From NCBI RefSeq assembly GCF_014898055.3, contig NW_023602073.1, positions 87,214,678 to 87,278,677 on the forward strand: a stretch of DNA of 64,000 nucleotides. Reading direction: 5' to 3'. This document shows, one piece after another, positions 20,386 to 31,274 of the stretch. Position 1 is the stretch's first letter. Every line of letters starts with the position of its first letter. The DNA is from Talpa occidentalis (lineage: Eukaryota; Chordata; Mammalia; Eulipotyphla; Talpidae). The notes under the pieces are model-generated. The model made no database searches. It was not told the DNA's origin and worked only from the letters and a program-made list of their open reading frames with translations. The translations under genes were made by a program, and so were the position numbers.

Positions 20386-21473
20386 CACCTGAAGGCTATT
20401 TTTATTAACTAGGCTTGGGAATGATTGCAAATAGTCAGAAATGAAAAAAGTGTACTTGTGTACCTATGTTATTATTTTTAATTTACTTGACATTTAAAAT
20501 GGTATTTTTAAGTTAGCAGAAAGTATAGCTTTACCAACTACATACTCATATTCATTAGGTAAAGAGTTTATAAGGACATATTTTCATTTAATAAGTATCA
20601 GGAGGATACTTTCATAGATTTATTTACAATCATCTTGATTAGCACATTCTTTGAAAGAAGAAGCTGCCGGAGGCTACTTTTATTGTATTTATCAGTTCCT
20701 AGTTAAGGATCACAGGGAATAAGAAAGAATCTCTGTCTCTCCAAACCTCTACCTGGGACATATAACTATGTTTTCTCTTTTGTCTGTTTTAACTTATTGC
20801 TTCCGTCAGGATGATTGAGTCAGGTAATTGTCTCTCAGGAGACTTATATTGATGAGGCTTAGGCATGTTTTTTTTTTTTTATGATGGTGTCTCCTTCAAT
20901 TTGCCTTGGACTGATTTGTACCATTGTAAGAGTCTTCTAATAGAAAAGTCTAAACACTGCGTACACCAGAATATGCAAGTTTCCATATTCCAACCCAGCT
21001 TTTTTCTTTTCTTGCACAAAACTTAATGGCGATTTCTTTTTGGTCTCTTAGTATAGCAGATGCTGTCTGTTCTTCACTGACAAGACTTGTGATCCCTTTA
21101 CCATTTCAACCCACATCTGCCTGACTTTCACATCCAGGACTTTTGCACAGCACACTAAAAGTGCCAAGAATGAATGGATTCTTCGGGTAACACCTAAGTA
21201 GTTATTGAAGGGTGTGGGATAAATTCTCTCCAGCTTCCTGACCCTTGCCTGGTAGGGATGCACTTTATACTAGTTCTAAGCATTTCCCCCCTCATCCAAT
21301 CACCCACATCATTTGCTGCCTTAATAACACATACTGTGCTGCTTTCCTTTCCTTTCCTCCTGAACCACCTCTCTGAGTGTGCTTAACCCCTCCAAACCAG
21401 ATGTACTCAGTCCTAAATTCAGAATCTGCTTCCCTAAGATACTGAGCTAATCAAGAATTTAGAGTTCTCTGGT
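20386..21473. other. No gene seen
   Basis: About 1.1 kb of AT-rich DNA with a T run near 20867. No supported gene or repeat. Confidence 0.45.
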
Positions 21474-21744
21474 GGGGGGCCCTCCCTGGTGGCACAAGGG
21501 GTTAAGCACAACACTGTGAAGCTATCTGCAGCCTCTGCAGCATGAGTTCCATCCTGCTGGCCAGGGAGCTACCCACATGGCACAGCAGACCTCTCCTGTC
21601 TCACCTGCTGCTCCCCTCAGCAGTGTATTTCAGTCAGTCTGCCTGTTCTGTTCCTTACTCTGTCTCTGGTGGATCCTCTCACCCTGCACCTCCGGCCTGT
21701 ACCCCAGTTTTATACGCATAAATAAATAATCTTTTTAAAAAAAT
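21474..21744 (+). repeat. tRNA-derived SINE, older subfamily
   Basis: Full-length copy from GGGGCCCTCCCTGGTGGCAC to AAATAAATAATC plus A-tail. Older features are GGGTTAAG in the A-box region, the GGGAGCTACCCACATGGCAC middle and the CCTCCGGCCTGTACCCC 3' part. Confidence 0.88.
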
Positions 21745-22078
21745 AGTCCTTTGGGTGGTTTCCATTCTCCCTGCTTCCCTTCTCCTTTTCCACTCTTTTC
21801 TATTTCTCTCTTTTCTGTTATTATCTTTCCTTTCCTTACCTAATCCTTATGGTGTATGCCAACCTCCAAACAATAGAGATGAAAAACAGTTTCTTTGTAC
21901 TCAAGAATCTCAAGTACAGTCAGGGAGATAGAACAGGAAGAAGAACGTTATTATATAGAGTGGCAACTAAGACAAGACAGAGAGGAATATAAAGTGTTAC
22001 TGGAGTGAAATACAGAAAAAAAAATACAGAACATTAGAGGATGCTTCATGTAGGAGTTCTACCTAGACTGTTTTAAAT

Positions 22079-22325
22079 CAGTTGTTCTGAATTGTGGTCC
22101 CTATGTCAACATTAGCATTACTTGAGAACTTCTTAGGATTACATATTTTCATAGCTAACCCAGACCTAGGAAAGAAACTGGTGGTGGGAGATGCAGTCTA
22201 TGCCATAGCAGATTCTCCAGGTGATTCTGACACTCTGTGTTGCTTCACCAGCTGCTCCTGGAATGACCTTCAAATAGAATACTCGCACATGTCATAGTTT
22301 CTGCTCTGGTGATACTTAAATTAAA
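22079..22325 (+). repeat. MER5-like hAT DNA transposon remnant
   Basis: CAGTTGTTCTGAATTGTGGT, TTACTTGAGAACTTCTTAGG and CAGATTCTCCAGGTGATTCT follow the pattern of short non-autonomous MER5/Charlie elements. The right end is eroded. Confidence 0.6.
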
Positions 22326-22880
22326 ATTGTGTTCTATTAACTACTGGACGGCTTAATTACTGAGGGTTGCTTTGCAGATGGCAGCCTAGTTACATACAGG
22401 CTTTTTCCGCTGATTTATGCTAAATTCCATTCTACTGAATACATCACAAAAGCTCTACTAGTTCACCTGGCCTCTTTTTTTTCCTTTAACTTTAAAAAAT
22501 GATTATTTCTCTGTCTACTGACTTTGATGATAGTGTTTTTAGTTTTTGTCTTTTGACCTTTATTTTGAGGAGCAAATCTTTCTATCCAAATTTACTTCAA
22601 CTTATCTCTACAAATATCCTCTTCAGACTGGCTGAAGAAAATGGTGCTGGTTTTGATAAATCACTAATAAAAGCCAAAAGAATATTATTTATTCCAAATA
22701 CTTAATTCTAAGTTACTGAAGCTCATACACAGGCATGGTCACGTCATTCCTAGAAGAATGACTTGGCCTCTCCTGAATCACTTGGCCACCTACACACACA
22801 AAAAAAAAAAAAATGAGAGAAAAAAAAAAACAAAACCTCAATTTTGAAGTTTTGGTATGATACCAGGATGATATGTGGCT
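22326..22880. other. No gene seen
   Basis: AT-rich, ending in two A runs near 22800-22830. No assignable element. Confidence 0.45.
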
Positions 22881-22895
22881 AATTATTATTATTTA

Positions 22896-23151
22896 AAGAT
22901 TTATTTATTTTATGCATGCAAGAACTGGGGTATAGGCCAGAGCTGCAGAGGGTGAATGGATTCACCAAAGATAGAGTGGGGAGCAGAATAGGCAGACTAA
23001 CTGAAATACACTGCTGAGGGGAGCAACAGGCAAGAGAGTAGAGGTCTGCGGCATCATGTGTGTAGCTCCCTGGCCAGGGAATCAAACCAGTGCTGCAGAG
23101 GCTGTGGACCGCTTCACAGTGCTGCGGTCAACCCACTCCACCACCAGGAAG
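22896..23151 (-). repeat. tRNA-derived SINE, older subfamily
   Basis: Reverse copy, with its A-rich tail at the left (AAAGATTTATTTATTTTATG) and a GGTCTTCCTGGTGG head at the right. Flanks share TTATTATTATTT-type sequence, a probable but low-complexity target duplication. Confidence 0.85.
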
Positions 23152-23156
23152 ACCCT

Positions 23157-24109
23157 ATTATTATTTTTAAAAGTAAGCTTTCTATTATTGGTTTGCATCT
23201 GTAAGCTTGATAATGAAAAAAATATTCTTGGTCTAAATGGGTATTAAATAGTTCTCTTATTACATTCAATTGGCACATCATAACATCAAAACATAAAAAT
23301 CTAAGCGATGTGAATGTAATACTTCAAATCCTAGCACTAAAATTGCTTGACAAGCTTATTATCAACATCATTAGACAAGAATAAATACAAACACTCCGAC
23401 ATAAACCAGCAGCAGAGTTCCAAGTGATTTTTTTATATTCTTACAGCTTTGCTAATCGTATTGTTTCAAATGTAAATCATTGTGATCTTTCTTCTGAGAC
23501 ACACTCATACATTCCTTGTTTTACACCTAATTACAATTGTTTTTCTTATATGTAAGACATGTAGCTCACTTGATTTGCTTATCATTGGGAAAGCTAAGTT
23601 TGACCTAAATTATGCAGATTGAGATTGGTCCCTTTCCGTACTAGCATTCTTTCTTACTTCCCTCTTTATCAGTCATTGTTTCCCCATGACTCCACATTGA
23701 AAATCTATGTTTTATCTTTGACCCTTGCCTTAGCAAATACTGTCATTAATTTGTATTAGGCATTTAGGAAGGAATTGCAAGGGGATGGTTTGCTTGCTAA
23801 TGTCTTTGACTATGGGGGGAAAAAAAAGGTTACCTCTTACACAAACTCCTAATTGAGGCCAAAAATGAAATACTAGAGAACTTTTCAGTTTAGATATGCA
23901 GATTTGAACGTGAATGCAGAATGCATGATAAACTCACAGGCTAACCTGGTGACTTGATAGAATTCCTGTGTGCATGACGGAAGCAGCAAGGAGATGTAGA
24001 GTATGAATGCCTGTTCATGATGTGTTCTGTGACCATCCCAGGCCTGGTAGGTTCATCGTCAGTTCAGGCAGCTTGAAAAAGAACTTTGGAGTCCTTGGTA
24101 TCATCCCCA
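23157..24109. other. No gene seen
   Basis: AT-rich sequence with no supported feature. Confidence 0.45.
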
Positions 24110-24474
24110 TAGATTAGGGGAAACAAGCCAGCAGGGAGACAGAAACTTGGGCCCCCTGCAAATCCCTATACACTGCTCTCTTCTCTCTTAGCCTTTCTCT
24201 CCACTGCACTCCACTGCAATCCACCACTCTACAATGCACTTCACTGCAATCCATCTCACAGTCCTCTACCACCCTGTTTTCTGCTGCGCTGCTCTTTATG
24301 CTACTGAGATACAGCTCATGTGCACCCACTTACGCATGTCCACACCAGACTCCAGGTGTCCACCATCAGGCATGCGTACCCCATGCTCATGTTCCCAAGT
24401 GCCTCCTATATTCAAGGCTGCCAGTGATGGCCACTAGGCCAAAGGAGAAAAAGCCTGAGTAATCTTCATTTACA
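24110..24474 (-). repeat. Degraded LTR related to the provirus family
   Basis: In sense it begins TGTAAATGAAGATTACTCAG, then has GGCTTTTTCTCC and ATGCCTGATGGTGGACACC, then GTGTGGACATGCGTAAGTGG. This is the same order as the U3 of the LTRs at 1450 and 12999. The distal part, with GCAGTG-rich sequence, resembles the hybrid LTR at 12999 more than the provirus. The far end and the target duplication could not be fixed. Confidence 0.6.
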
Positions 24475-24677
24475 CTATGATGGAGGAAGAGGATGTTAGA
24501 CTAAACAGCTCTGAATGACAAGGCTAATTTAATGGAATTAGGGGAGCACAAGAAATAAAGGCCAGAATAACAGAAAAATCTTGCATCAAAGTAAAAATGT
24601 TTTTAATGATTTTTGAGCAGTTACATATTTTTTGTAATTTTATTTACAGTAAATCATTGTAAATAAATTGTGTTTTT

Positions 24678-25901
24678 GGAGGGGGCGGAGCAACATGGCA
24701 GCGAGGAGAAGCTGCGAGTAAGATCTCCCACTAAAAAAAGTGAATAGGGAGGAAAAGCGGCAGGTCCCAGTGAGAACTGGGACACGGAAGATAAACGGGT
24801 GACGCCAGCGAACTGCCCGAAGAAGAAAGTGGCCATAAAAGAGGACTAGAAGGGAGGGAAGCGCAGAACCCTGCTCCCCTCCCCCGCCCACAGAGGCGGC
24901 ACTCTCCGACCCGCAGAGAGGAGGAAACAACAAACCAAAACGGCCCACAAGAACAAACGACGCAGCAAGCGGGACTGTGAGCGGAAAGGAACTATTGCAG
25001 CCACCACACCCCGTGAACGGGAGCTGAGGCGAACCCTGCAGGATCCGCCAAGGCGGTGAGCGAACGGCTCCGGGCGCCATTAGAGAAGAACAAAGACCCC
25101 GGGAGACGCGCACACAGCCCGGGCTGCCGGTAAGCCTGCGCGGGAAAGCGGCTCGCTCGGCGTGCACTTGAAAAGTAAGTGCACACCTGGATCGCAGCTG
25201 CCCAGGTCCCCGTGCCTGCGACCTAGGCTTACGGGGAGACGACCTAGGCTTGCGGGGAGACGCACGGAGGTCCTCACTGAGGTGAAGGTCCCTCCCTGAG
25301 TGAGCAGGAACCAGGCGCCCAGGCACGGGAGCTGTGCAAAAGGCGCCATTCCCGCGCCACTGAACTGGGCTACAGCCCGCGTCCTGGAACTGAGGGCTTT
25401 GAACTGAGACCCGGGGCACGAAAATTCGGGGCGTGGTTTCTCCACGACGGTGGGGCACAAGGCAGACACAGCACCCCAAAGCTGTTGAGGTGTACCCTAT
25501 CATTCCCGCTCTGTTCGCTGTCCCACGGGGTGGGGGTAGGTGAAAAACAGCCCCCCAAGGAAAATAGGAGAGATCTCTGGCGCCACCTAGCGACCAGGAA
25601 AAAAAAAAGTCACTAACACCCTATAAAACAGGACATTTCTTAAGACTGCTTGAAAAGGGCAGAAGGTTTCTGGAGGACCCAGTGGCCAGCCGGGAAGTTA
25701 TTCCACGCCAGGCCCCTTCGACCAGCAGTCTGAGCCCACAGAGGGAGCAGGCACCCACGTGCGGGGCAGACTGGGTGCGCAGAAGAGTGTGCCTGAAACC
25801 GGAGGCGCAGGGACTGCATCCCGCTTCGCCATTTGAGAACAGGGACATTTCTTCAGTAAAAACTGCCTAAAACCAGCAGAAAGCTCCCCCAGAAGACAGA
25901 G
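24678..25901 (+). promoter_or_regulatory. L1-C 5' UTR / internal promoter region
   Basis: About 1.22 kb, GC- and CpG-rich. It starts GGAGGGGGCGGAGCAACATG; the CAACATGG at 24691-24698 is the complement of a YY1-like CCATNTT core, in the place where human L1 has its YY1 site. A 21-bp unit GACCTAGGCTTACGGGGAGA(C) is repeated at 25220-25240 and 25241-25261. Only one copy of the large unit duplicated in L1-A is present (about 25630-25860). An antisense frame stays open across much of the region (24640-25503). Confidence 0.82.
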
Positions 25902-26930
25902 ATGGCTCCTGGAAGAGCCAGAGGGGAGCGGAGAAGTTCACCCAAGATGTCAGTCAGTCCGAGCAACACAGTGTCCCAACGCATACGACAAATTAGAAAA
26001 CAGACAGTAGGGAGTAGAAGAACCACACGCAACCTAAAAACTCCTCAGGAAAGAAGCACACCACAAAAAGAAAACCACTCCCCAGATTGCAACGACAGCA
26101 ACTTGGAAGAACTTCTGAGCCTTCCAGAAAGAGACTTTAAAATTGCCATGATTAAAAAAGTGATAGATCAGAAGAAGGAAATTGAGTCCCTAAAGAGGGA
26201 AGTAAGAGAAATGCAGGAGATCAAAGAATTAATGGAGGAACTAAATAACTCTGGGAAAAGCAATGAAAGCAGAATAGATGAAATGGAAGAACGAATAAGT
26301 AATCTTGAAGACACAGAAATAAAAAGAACCAAAACAGAAAAGGAAAGAGAAGTACGAAGGAAAAAGAATGAAGAAAGACTTCGGGAACTATCTGACTCCA
26401 TGAGGAAAGGAAATATAAGAGTTATAGGAATACCAGAAGGAGAGGAGAGAGAAGTAGGAACAGAGAAAATATTCATGGATATAATTGAAGAGAACTTCCC
26501 AAATGAGAAGAAGGAGCTGAAAATTGATATACAAGAAGCAAGAAGAACACCAAACTTCCACGACGAAAGGAAAAACACAGCAAGACACATAATAGTAAAG
26601 CTCCCAAGAATCCAGGACAAGGAAAAAATAATGAAGCTGACAAGAGGGAAGAAACAGATAACATTCAAAGGAAAACCAATCAGGCTGACATCAGACTTCT
26701 CTGAAGAAACACTACGGGCAAGGAGAGAGTGGAGGGACATAGTCAACAGACTCCAAGAAAACAGATGCCAACCAAGAATACTCTATCCCGCAAAGCTCTC
26801 TTTCCTCCATGAAGAAAGAATATGGACCTTCCCAGACAAAGAGAAACTCCGGAATTTCATTGCGACTAAACCCCCACTCCAAAAAATACTACAAGGAATC
26901 CTAAAGCCAGAACCTCAGAGGGACGAATAA
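25902..26930 (+). CDS. L1 ORF1 nucleic-acid chaperone, intact (342 aa)
   Basis: ORF1 protein forms trimers on L1 RNA and makes up the bulk of the retrotransposition particle. The frame is uninterrupted from ATG to TAA. Residues 1-75 are basic and low in structure. A coiled coil covers roughly 80-158 (heptads through EIESLKREVREMQEIKEL and RIDEMEERISNLED). The RRM-like fold starts near GNIRVIGIPEGEE at about 168. The C-terminal domain includes ILYPAKLSFLHEERIWTF and ends GILKPEPQRDE. The coiled coil is 28 residues shorter than in copy A. Intergenic spacing to ORF2 is 73 bases, with no overlap. Regulation is presumably from the 5' UTR promoter on a bicistronic RNA. No host function is implied. 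Confidence 0.95.
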   Translation: MAPGRARGERRSSPKMSVSPSNTVSQRIRQIRKQTVGSRRTTRNLKTPQERSTPQKENHSPDCNDSNLEELLSLPERDFKIAMIKKVIDQKKEIESLKREVREMQEIKELMEELNNSGKSNESRIDEMEERISNLEDTEIKRTKTEKEREVRRKKNEERLRELSDSMRKGNIRVIGIPEGEEREVGTEKIFMDIIEENFPNEKKELKIDIQEARRTPNFHDERKNTARHIIVKLPRIQDKEKIMKLTRGKKQITFKGKPIRLTSDFSEETLRARREWRDIVNRLQENRCQPRILYPAKLSFLHEERIWTFPDKEKLRNFIATKPPLQKILQGILKPEPQRDE

Positions 26931-27003
26931 CAACGAAAGAAGACCAAAAAAAAAAAAGTTATTAAAAGAATAAATAAATAAAATCAAAGGAAAGACAAAC
27001 ATA

Positions 27004-30000
27004 ATGGCAAATACAGATGCTAACATATCAATATTAACTCTAAATGTAAATGGACTAAACTCTTCAATAAAAAGACACAGAGTTGCAGCCTGGATTAAGA
27101 AACAAAACCCAACCTTTTGCTGTCTCCAGGAAACACATTTAGCTACAAAAGATAAAAATAGGCTCAAAGTCAAAGGATGGAAAACAATCCTACAAGCAAA
27201 TGGGCCAAAAAAGAAAGCAGGAACAGCTATACTTATATCAGATAAAACAGACTTCAAACTCAAAAAAATAAAAAGAGACCCCAATGGTCACTACATTATG
27301 ATTAAGGGGACAATACTTCAAGAAGAAATAACACTCATTAACATATACTCACCAAACGAAAGAGCACCAAAATATATCAGACAACTGTTGTCCTCTCTGA
27401 AAACAGACATCAGAGAAAACACATATGTAGTGGGAGACTTCAACACACCACTATCAACAATGGATAGATCAACAAGACAAAAAATAAGTAAAGAAACTAA
27501 AGCTCTAAATAAGGACCTAGAGCATTTGGGCTTAACAGACATCTATAGAACACTAAACCCAAAAAAAACGGAGTACACATTTTTCTCAAGCGCACACGGA
27601 TCATTCTCCAGGATCGATCACATACTGGGGCACAAGACAAACATCAACAGATACACCAAGATTGAAATCATACCAACCATCTTTTCTGACCACGAAGGCA
27701 TCAAACTAGAAATAAATCATAAAAAGAAGGCAAGGAACTATCCTACCTCATGGAGATTAAAAGCCACACTACTGGAAGACCACTGGACTAACGAGGAGAT
27801 CAAAGAAGAAATTAAAAAATTCTTTGAATTGAATGACAAGGAGGACACCAATATCCTAAATGTATGGGATGCAGCAAAAGCAGTAATAAGAGGAAAATAT
27901 ATAGCAATAGAAGCTCACATCAAAAAACAAGAAAGAACTCAAAGAAACAACCTAATCTCGAAGCTCAAAGATCTAGAAAAAGAACAACAAAAAAACCCCA
28001 GAACCAGTAGAAGAAAAGAAATAATAAAAACCAAAGCAGAAATAAATGAAATTGAAACTAAAAAAACAATCCAAAAGATCAATGAAACCAAGAGCTGGTT
28101 CTTTGAAAAAATAAATAAAATAGACAAACCCCTAGCCAGGCTCACAAAGGAAAAAAGGGAGAAAGCACAAATACACAGAATCATAAATGAAAGAGGAGAA
28201 ATCACAACGGACACAGCAGAAATCAAAAGAATAATCAGTAACTACTATGAACAGTTATATGGAAACAAGTTCAACAATCTAGAGGAGATGGACAAATTCC
28301 TACAACTCTACAATCACCCAAAGCTAGATAAAGAAGAAATAGAACACCTAAACAGACCAATTACAAGCAGCGAAATTGAAATGGTAATTAAAAACCTCCC
28401 CAAAAACAAAAGCCCAGGACCTGATGGATTTACAAATGAATTCTACCAAACATTCAGAGACGAATTAGTGCCTATCCTTCACAAACTCTTCCAAAAAATT
28501 GAGAAGGAAGGGACAATACCAAACACGTTCTATGAAGCCAATATTACACTAATACCAAAACCGAATAAGGACAACACAAAAAAGGAAAACTATAGGCCAA
28601 TCTCCCTAATGAACACTGATGCAAAAATCCTCAATAAAATTTTAGCTATCAGAATCCAACAATGTATCCATAAGATAATTCACCACGACCAAGTTGGATT
28701 CATTCCAGGGGCACAAGGATGGTTTAACATCCGAAAATCAATCAACGTTATCCAACACATCAACAAAAAGAAATATAAAAACATATGATAATATCAATAG
28801 ATGCTGAGAAAGCTTTCGACAAAGTGCAACACCCATTCATGATAAAAGCCCTTGAAATTCTTGGGATACAAGGAACATACCTCAACATCATAAAAGCCAT
28901 CTATGACAAGCCAACAGCCAGTATCATTCTCAATGGTGAAAAGCTGAAAGCAATTCCATTAAGATCTGGAACAAGACAAGGATGTCCACTCTCACCACTG
29001 CTTTTCAATATAATATTGGAAGTCCTAGCCAGAGCAATAAGACAAGAGAAAGACATCCAAGGCATCCAAATAGGAAAAGAAGAAGTCAAACTATCACTAT
29101 TTGCAGATGATATGATAATATACATAGAGAACCCCAAAATCTCCACAGAAAAACTAATTCAACTCATCAATCAATTCAGTAAAGTGGCAGGATACAAAAT
29201 CAACACGCAAAAGTCAGTAGCCTTCCTATACACAAACAATAAATCTGAAGAAGAAGAAATCAAAAAAACCATCCCTTTTATTATCGAAACAAAAAAAATC
29301 AAATATTTGGGAATAAATCTAACAAAAGAGGTAAAGGACCTATACAAAGAAAACTATAAAACACTGTTAAAAGAAATAGAAGAAGACACAAAGAAATGGA
29401 AAGACATCCCCTGCTCATGGATTGGAAGAATAAACATTATTAAAATGGCCATCCTACCAAAAGCAATATACAGATTCAATGCTATTCCAATCAAAATCTC
29501 AATGGCATTCTTCAAAGAAATAGAACAATTATTGATGAAATTCATATGGAATCACCAAAAACCCGAATAGCCAAAGCTCTACTGAAAAAAAAAGAAGGAA
29601 ATGGAGGCATCACACTCCCAGACTTCAAACTATACTACAAAGCCATAATCATCAAAACTGCATGGTATTGGAACAAGAACAGACATACAGACCAATGGAA
29701 TCGAATAGAAAATCCAGAAATAAACCCACAGATTTATGGTCAACTAATCTTTGACAAAGGAGCAAAGACTATGCATTGGAGCAAAGAAAGTTTGTTCAAT
29801 AAATGGTGCTGGGAAAACTGGGTCGCTACATGCAAAAGAATGAAGCTTGACCACTACCTCACACCATACACAAAAATCAACTCAAAATGGATTAAAGAAC
29901 TAGACATAAGACCTGAAACCATAAAATACATAGAAGGAAATATAGGCGAAACACTACGGGATTTGCACATCAAAGACATCTTTACAGACACATCACCCAA

Positions 30001-30829
30001 AGCAGTGATAGTGAAGAGAAAGATAAACAGCTGGGACTACATCAAATTAAAGAGCTTCTGCACAGCAAAAGAGACAATAACAAAAACAAAGAGAAACCCC
30101 ACCAACTGGGAGAACATTTTTGCACCCAACACTAATGATAAAGGACTGATCACAAAAATCTGCAAAGAGCTGATGAGACTCAGCAACAACAAAGAAAATA
30201 ATCCAGTCAAAAAATGGGCAGAAGAGCTAAAAAGAAACTTCTCTGAAGAGGAAATGCAAATGGCCAACAGACATATGAAAAAATGTTCAACATCACTTGT
30301 CATCAGGGAAATGCAAATCAAAACTACCATGAGATACCATCTCACACCAGTGAGAATGGCACATATTAAAAAAACTAGCAACAACAAATGTTGGCGAGGA
30401 TGTGGAGAAAAAGGAACTCTTGTGCACTGTTGGTGGGAGTGCAAACTGGTCCAACCACTATGGAGAGCTGTGTGGAGATTTCTGGACCTACTAAACATAG
30501 AGCTTCCATATGATCCAGCAATTCCACTCCTAGGTATTTACCCAAAGGACACAGAAACATCAATTCCAAAGAGCACCTGCACTCCTATGTTTATAGCAGC
30601 ACAGTTTACAATAGCTAAGCTTTGGAAACAACCCAAATGCCCAAAAATAGATGACTGGATCAAGAAGATGTGGTACATATATACCATGGAATATTACTCA
30701 GCATTCAAAAAAGATAAACACATGCAATTTGCAGCAACATGGATGGCACTGGAAGGGATCATGCTCAGCGAAATAAGCCAAAAAGAAAAAGAAAAATACC
30801 GGATGGTCTCACTCATAGCAGGAATCTAG
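27004..30829 (+). pseudogene. L1-C ORF2 endonuclease/reverse transcriptase, two frameshifts
   Basis: ORF2 nicks genomic DNA and reverse-transcribes L1 RNA at the nick. Frame 1 (27004-28788, 594 aa) holds a complete apurinic-type endonuclease. The residues at positions 14 (N), 43 (E), 115 (Y), 145 (D), 147 (N), 192 (T), 205 (D), 228 (S), 229 (D) and 230 (H) all match the human L1 catalytic set. It also holds the start of the reverse transcriptase. One C is missing near 28782 relative to copies A and B, giving a TGA. Frame 2 (28785-29570) carries the catalytic FADD box. One base is missing near 29565, giving TAG. Frame 3 (29546-30829) holds the C-terminal domain with [18 protein letters not shown]. 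Total span is about 1,275 codons, normal for mammalian L1. Confidence 0.94.
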
Positions 30830-31019
30830 AAAACTTAAATAAGGGACCAGGAAAATGAATATAAGAAAGTGAAAATCAAAATCAACAAAAAACTATGAAC
30901 CAGAGACACTTTTTGGGGGTGGGGGGCGGGAGGGGAAGGATTGGGGTCAGAATGGGGCGTTTGCAATTGTATGGGGGAATATAAAAATAAAATTTAATAT
31001 TTAAAAAAAAAAAAAAAAA
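30830..31019 (+). other. L1-C 3' UTR, G-rich tract and A-tail
   Basis: After the TAG, the conserved AAATAAGGGACCAGG block leads to a G-rich run at 30915-30935 with four G tracts of 5, 6, 3 and 4. This is a candidate G-quadruplex on the RNA strand. AAAATAAAATTT supplies a polyadenylation signal near 30985, and the A-tail runs to 31019. Confidence 0.85.
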
Positions 31020-31036
31020 AAATAAATTGTGTTTTT

Positions 31037-31274
31037 TTCCCAAAAAATTTATTTATGCATACAAGAACTGGATATGTGGGGAGATGAGAGGATTCACTAG
31101 AGACAGAGCAGGGAACAGAACAGGCAGACTGACTGAAATACACTGATGAGGGGAGTAGCAGGAGAGACAGGAGAGGTCTACTGTGCCTTGTGGATAGTTC
31201 TCCAACCATGCAGTGGTGGCTTGGGACAGCTTCACAGTGCTATGCTCAACCCCTGACACCACCAGAGAGGCCCT
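31037..31274 (-). repeat. tRNA-derived SINE, older subfamily
   Basis: Reverse copy with the GGGCCTCTCTGGTGG head at the right. Its right flank TGCAAATAAATTGCTG matches TGTAAATAAATTGTG on the far side of L1-C (about 24659-24673). The SINE's own target duplication was therefore split by the later L1 insertion into its tail. Confidence 0.85.

Larger units (their letters stand above)
24678..31019 (+). mobile_element. LINE-1 copy C, full length, nearly intact
   Basis: A 6.34-kb L1 on the plus strand with a perfect 17-bp target duplication AAATAAATTGTGTTTTT (24661-24677 and 31020-31036). Order: 5' UTR 24678-25901, ORF1 25902-26930 (intact), spacer, ORF2 27004-30829 (two single-base deletions), 3' UTR with a strong G-rich tract, and an A-tail. 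The perfect duplication, long clean A-tail and mostly open frames make it the youngest L1 here. It landed in the tail of an older SINE (31037-31274). As sequenced it cannot make full ORF2 protein. Confidence 0.96.
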
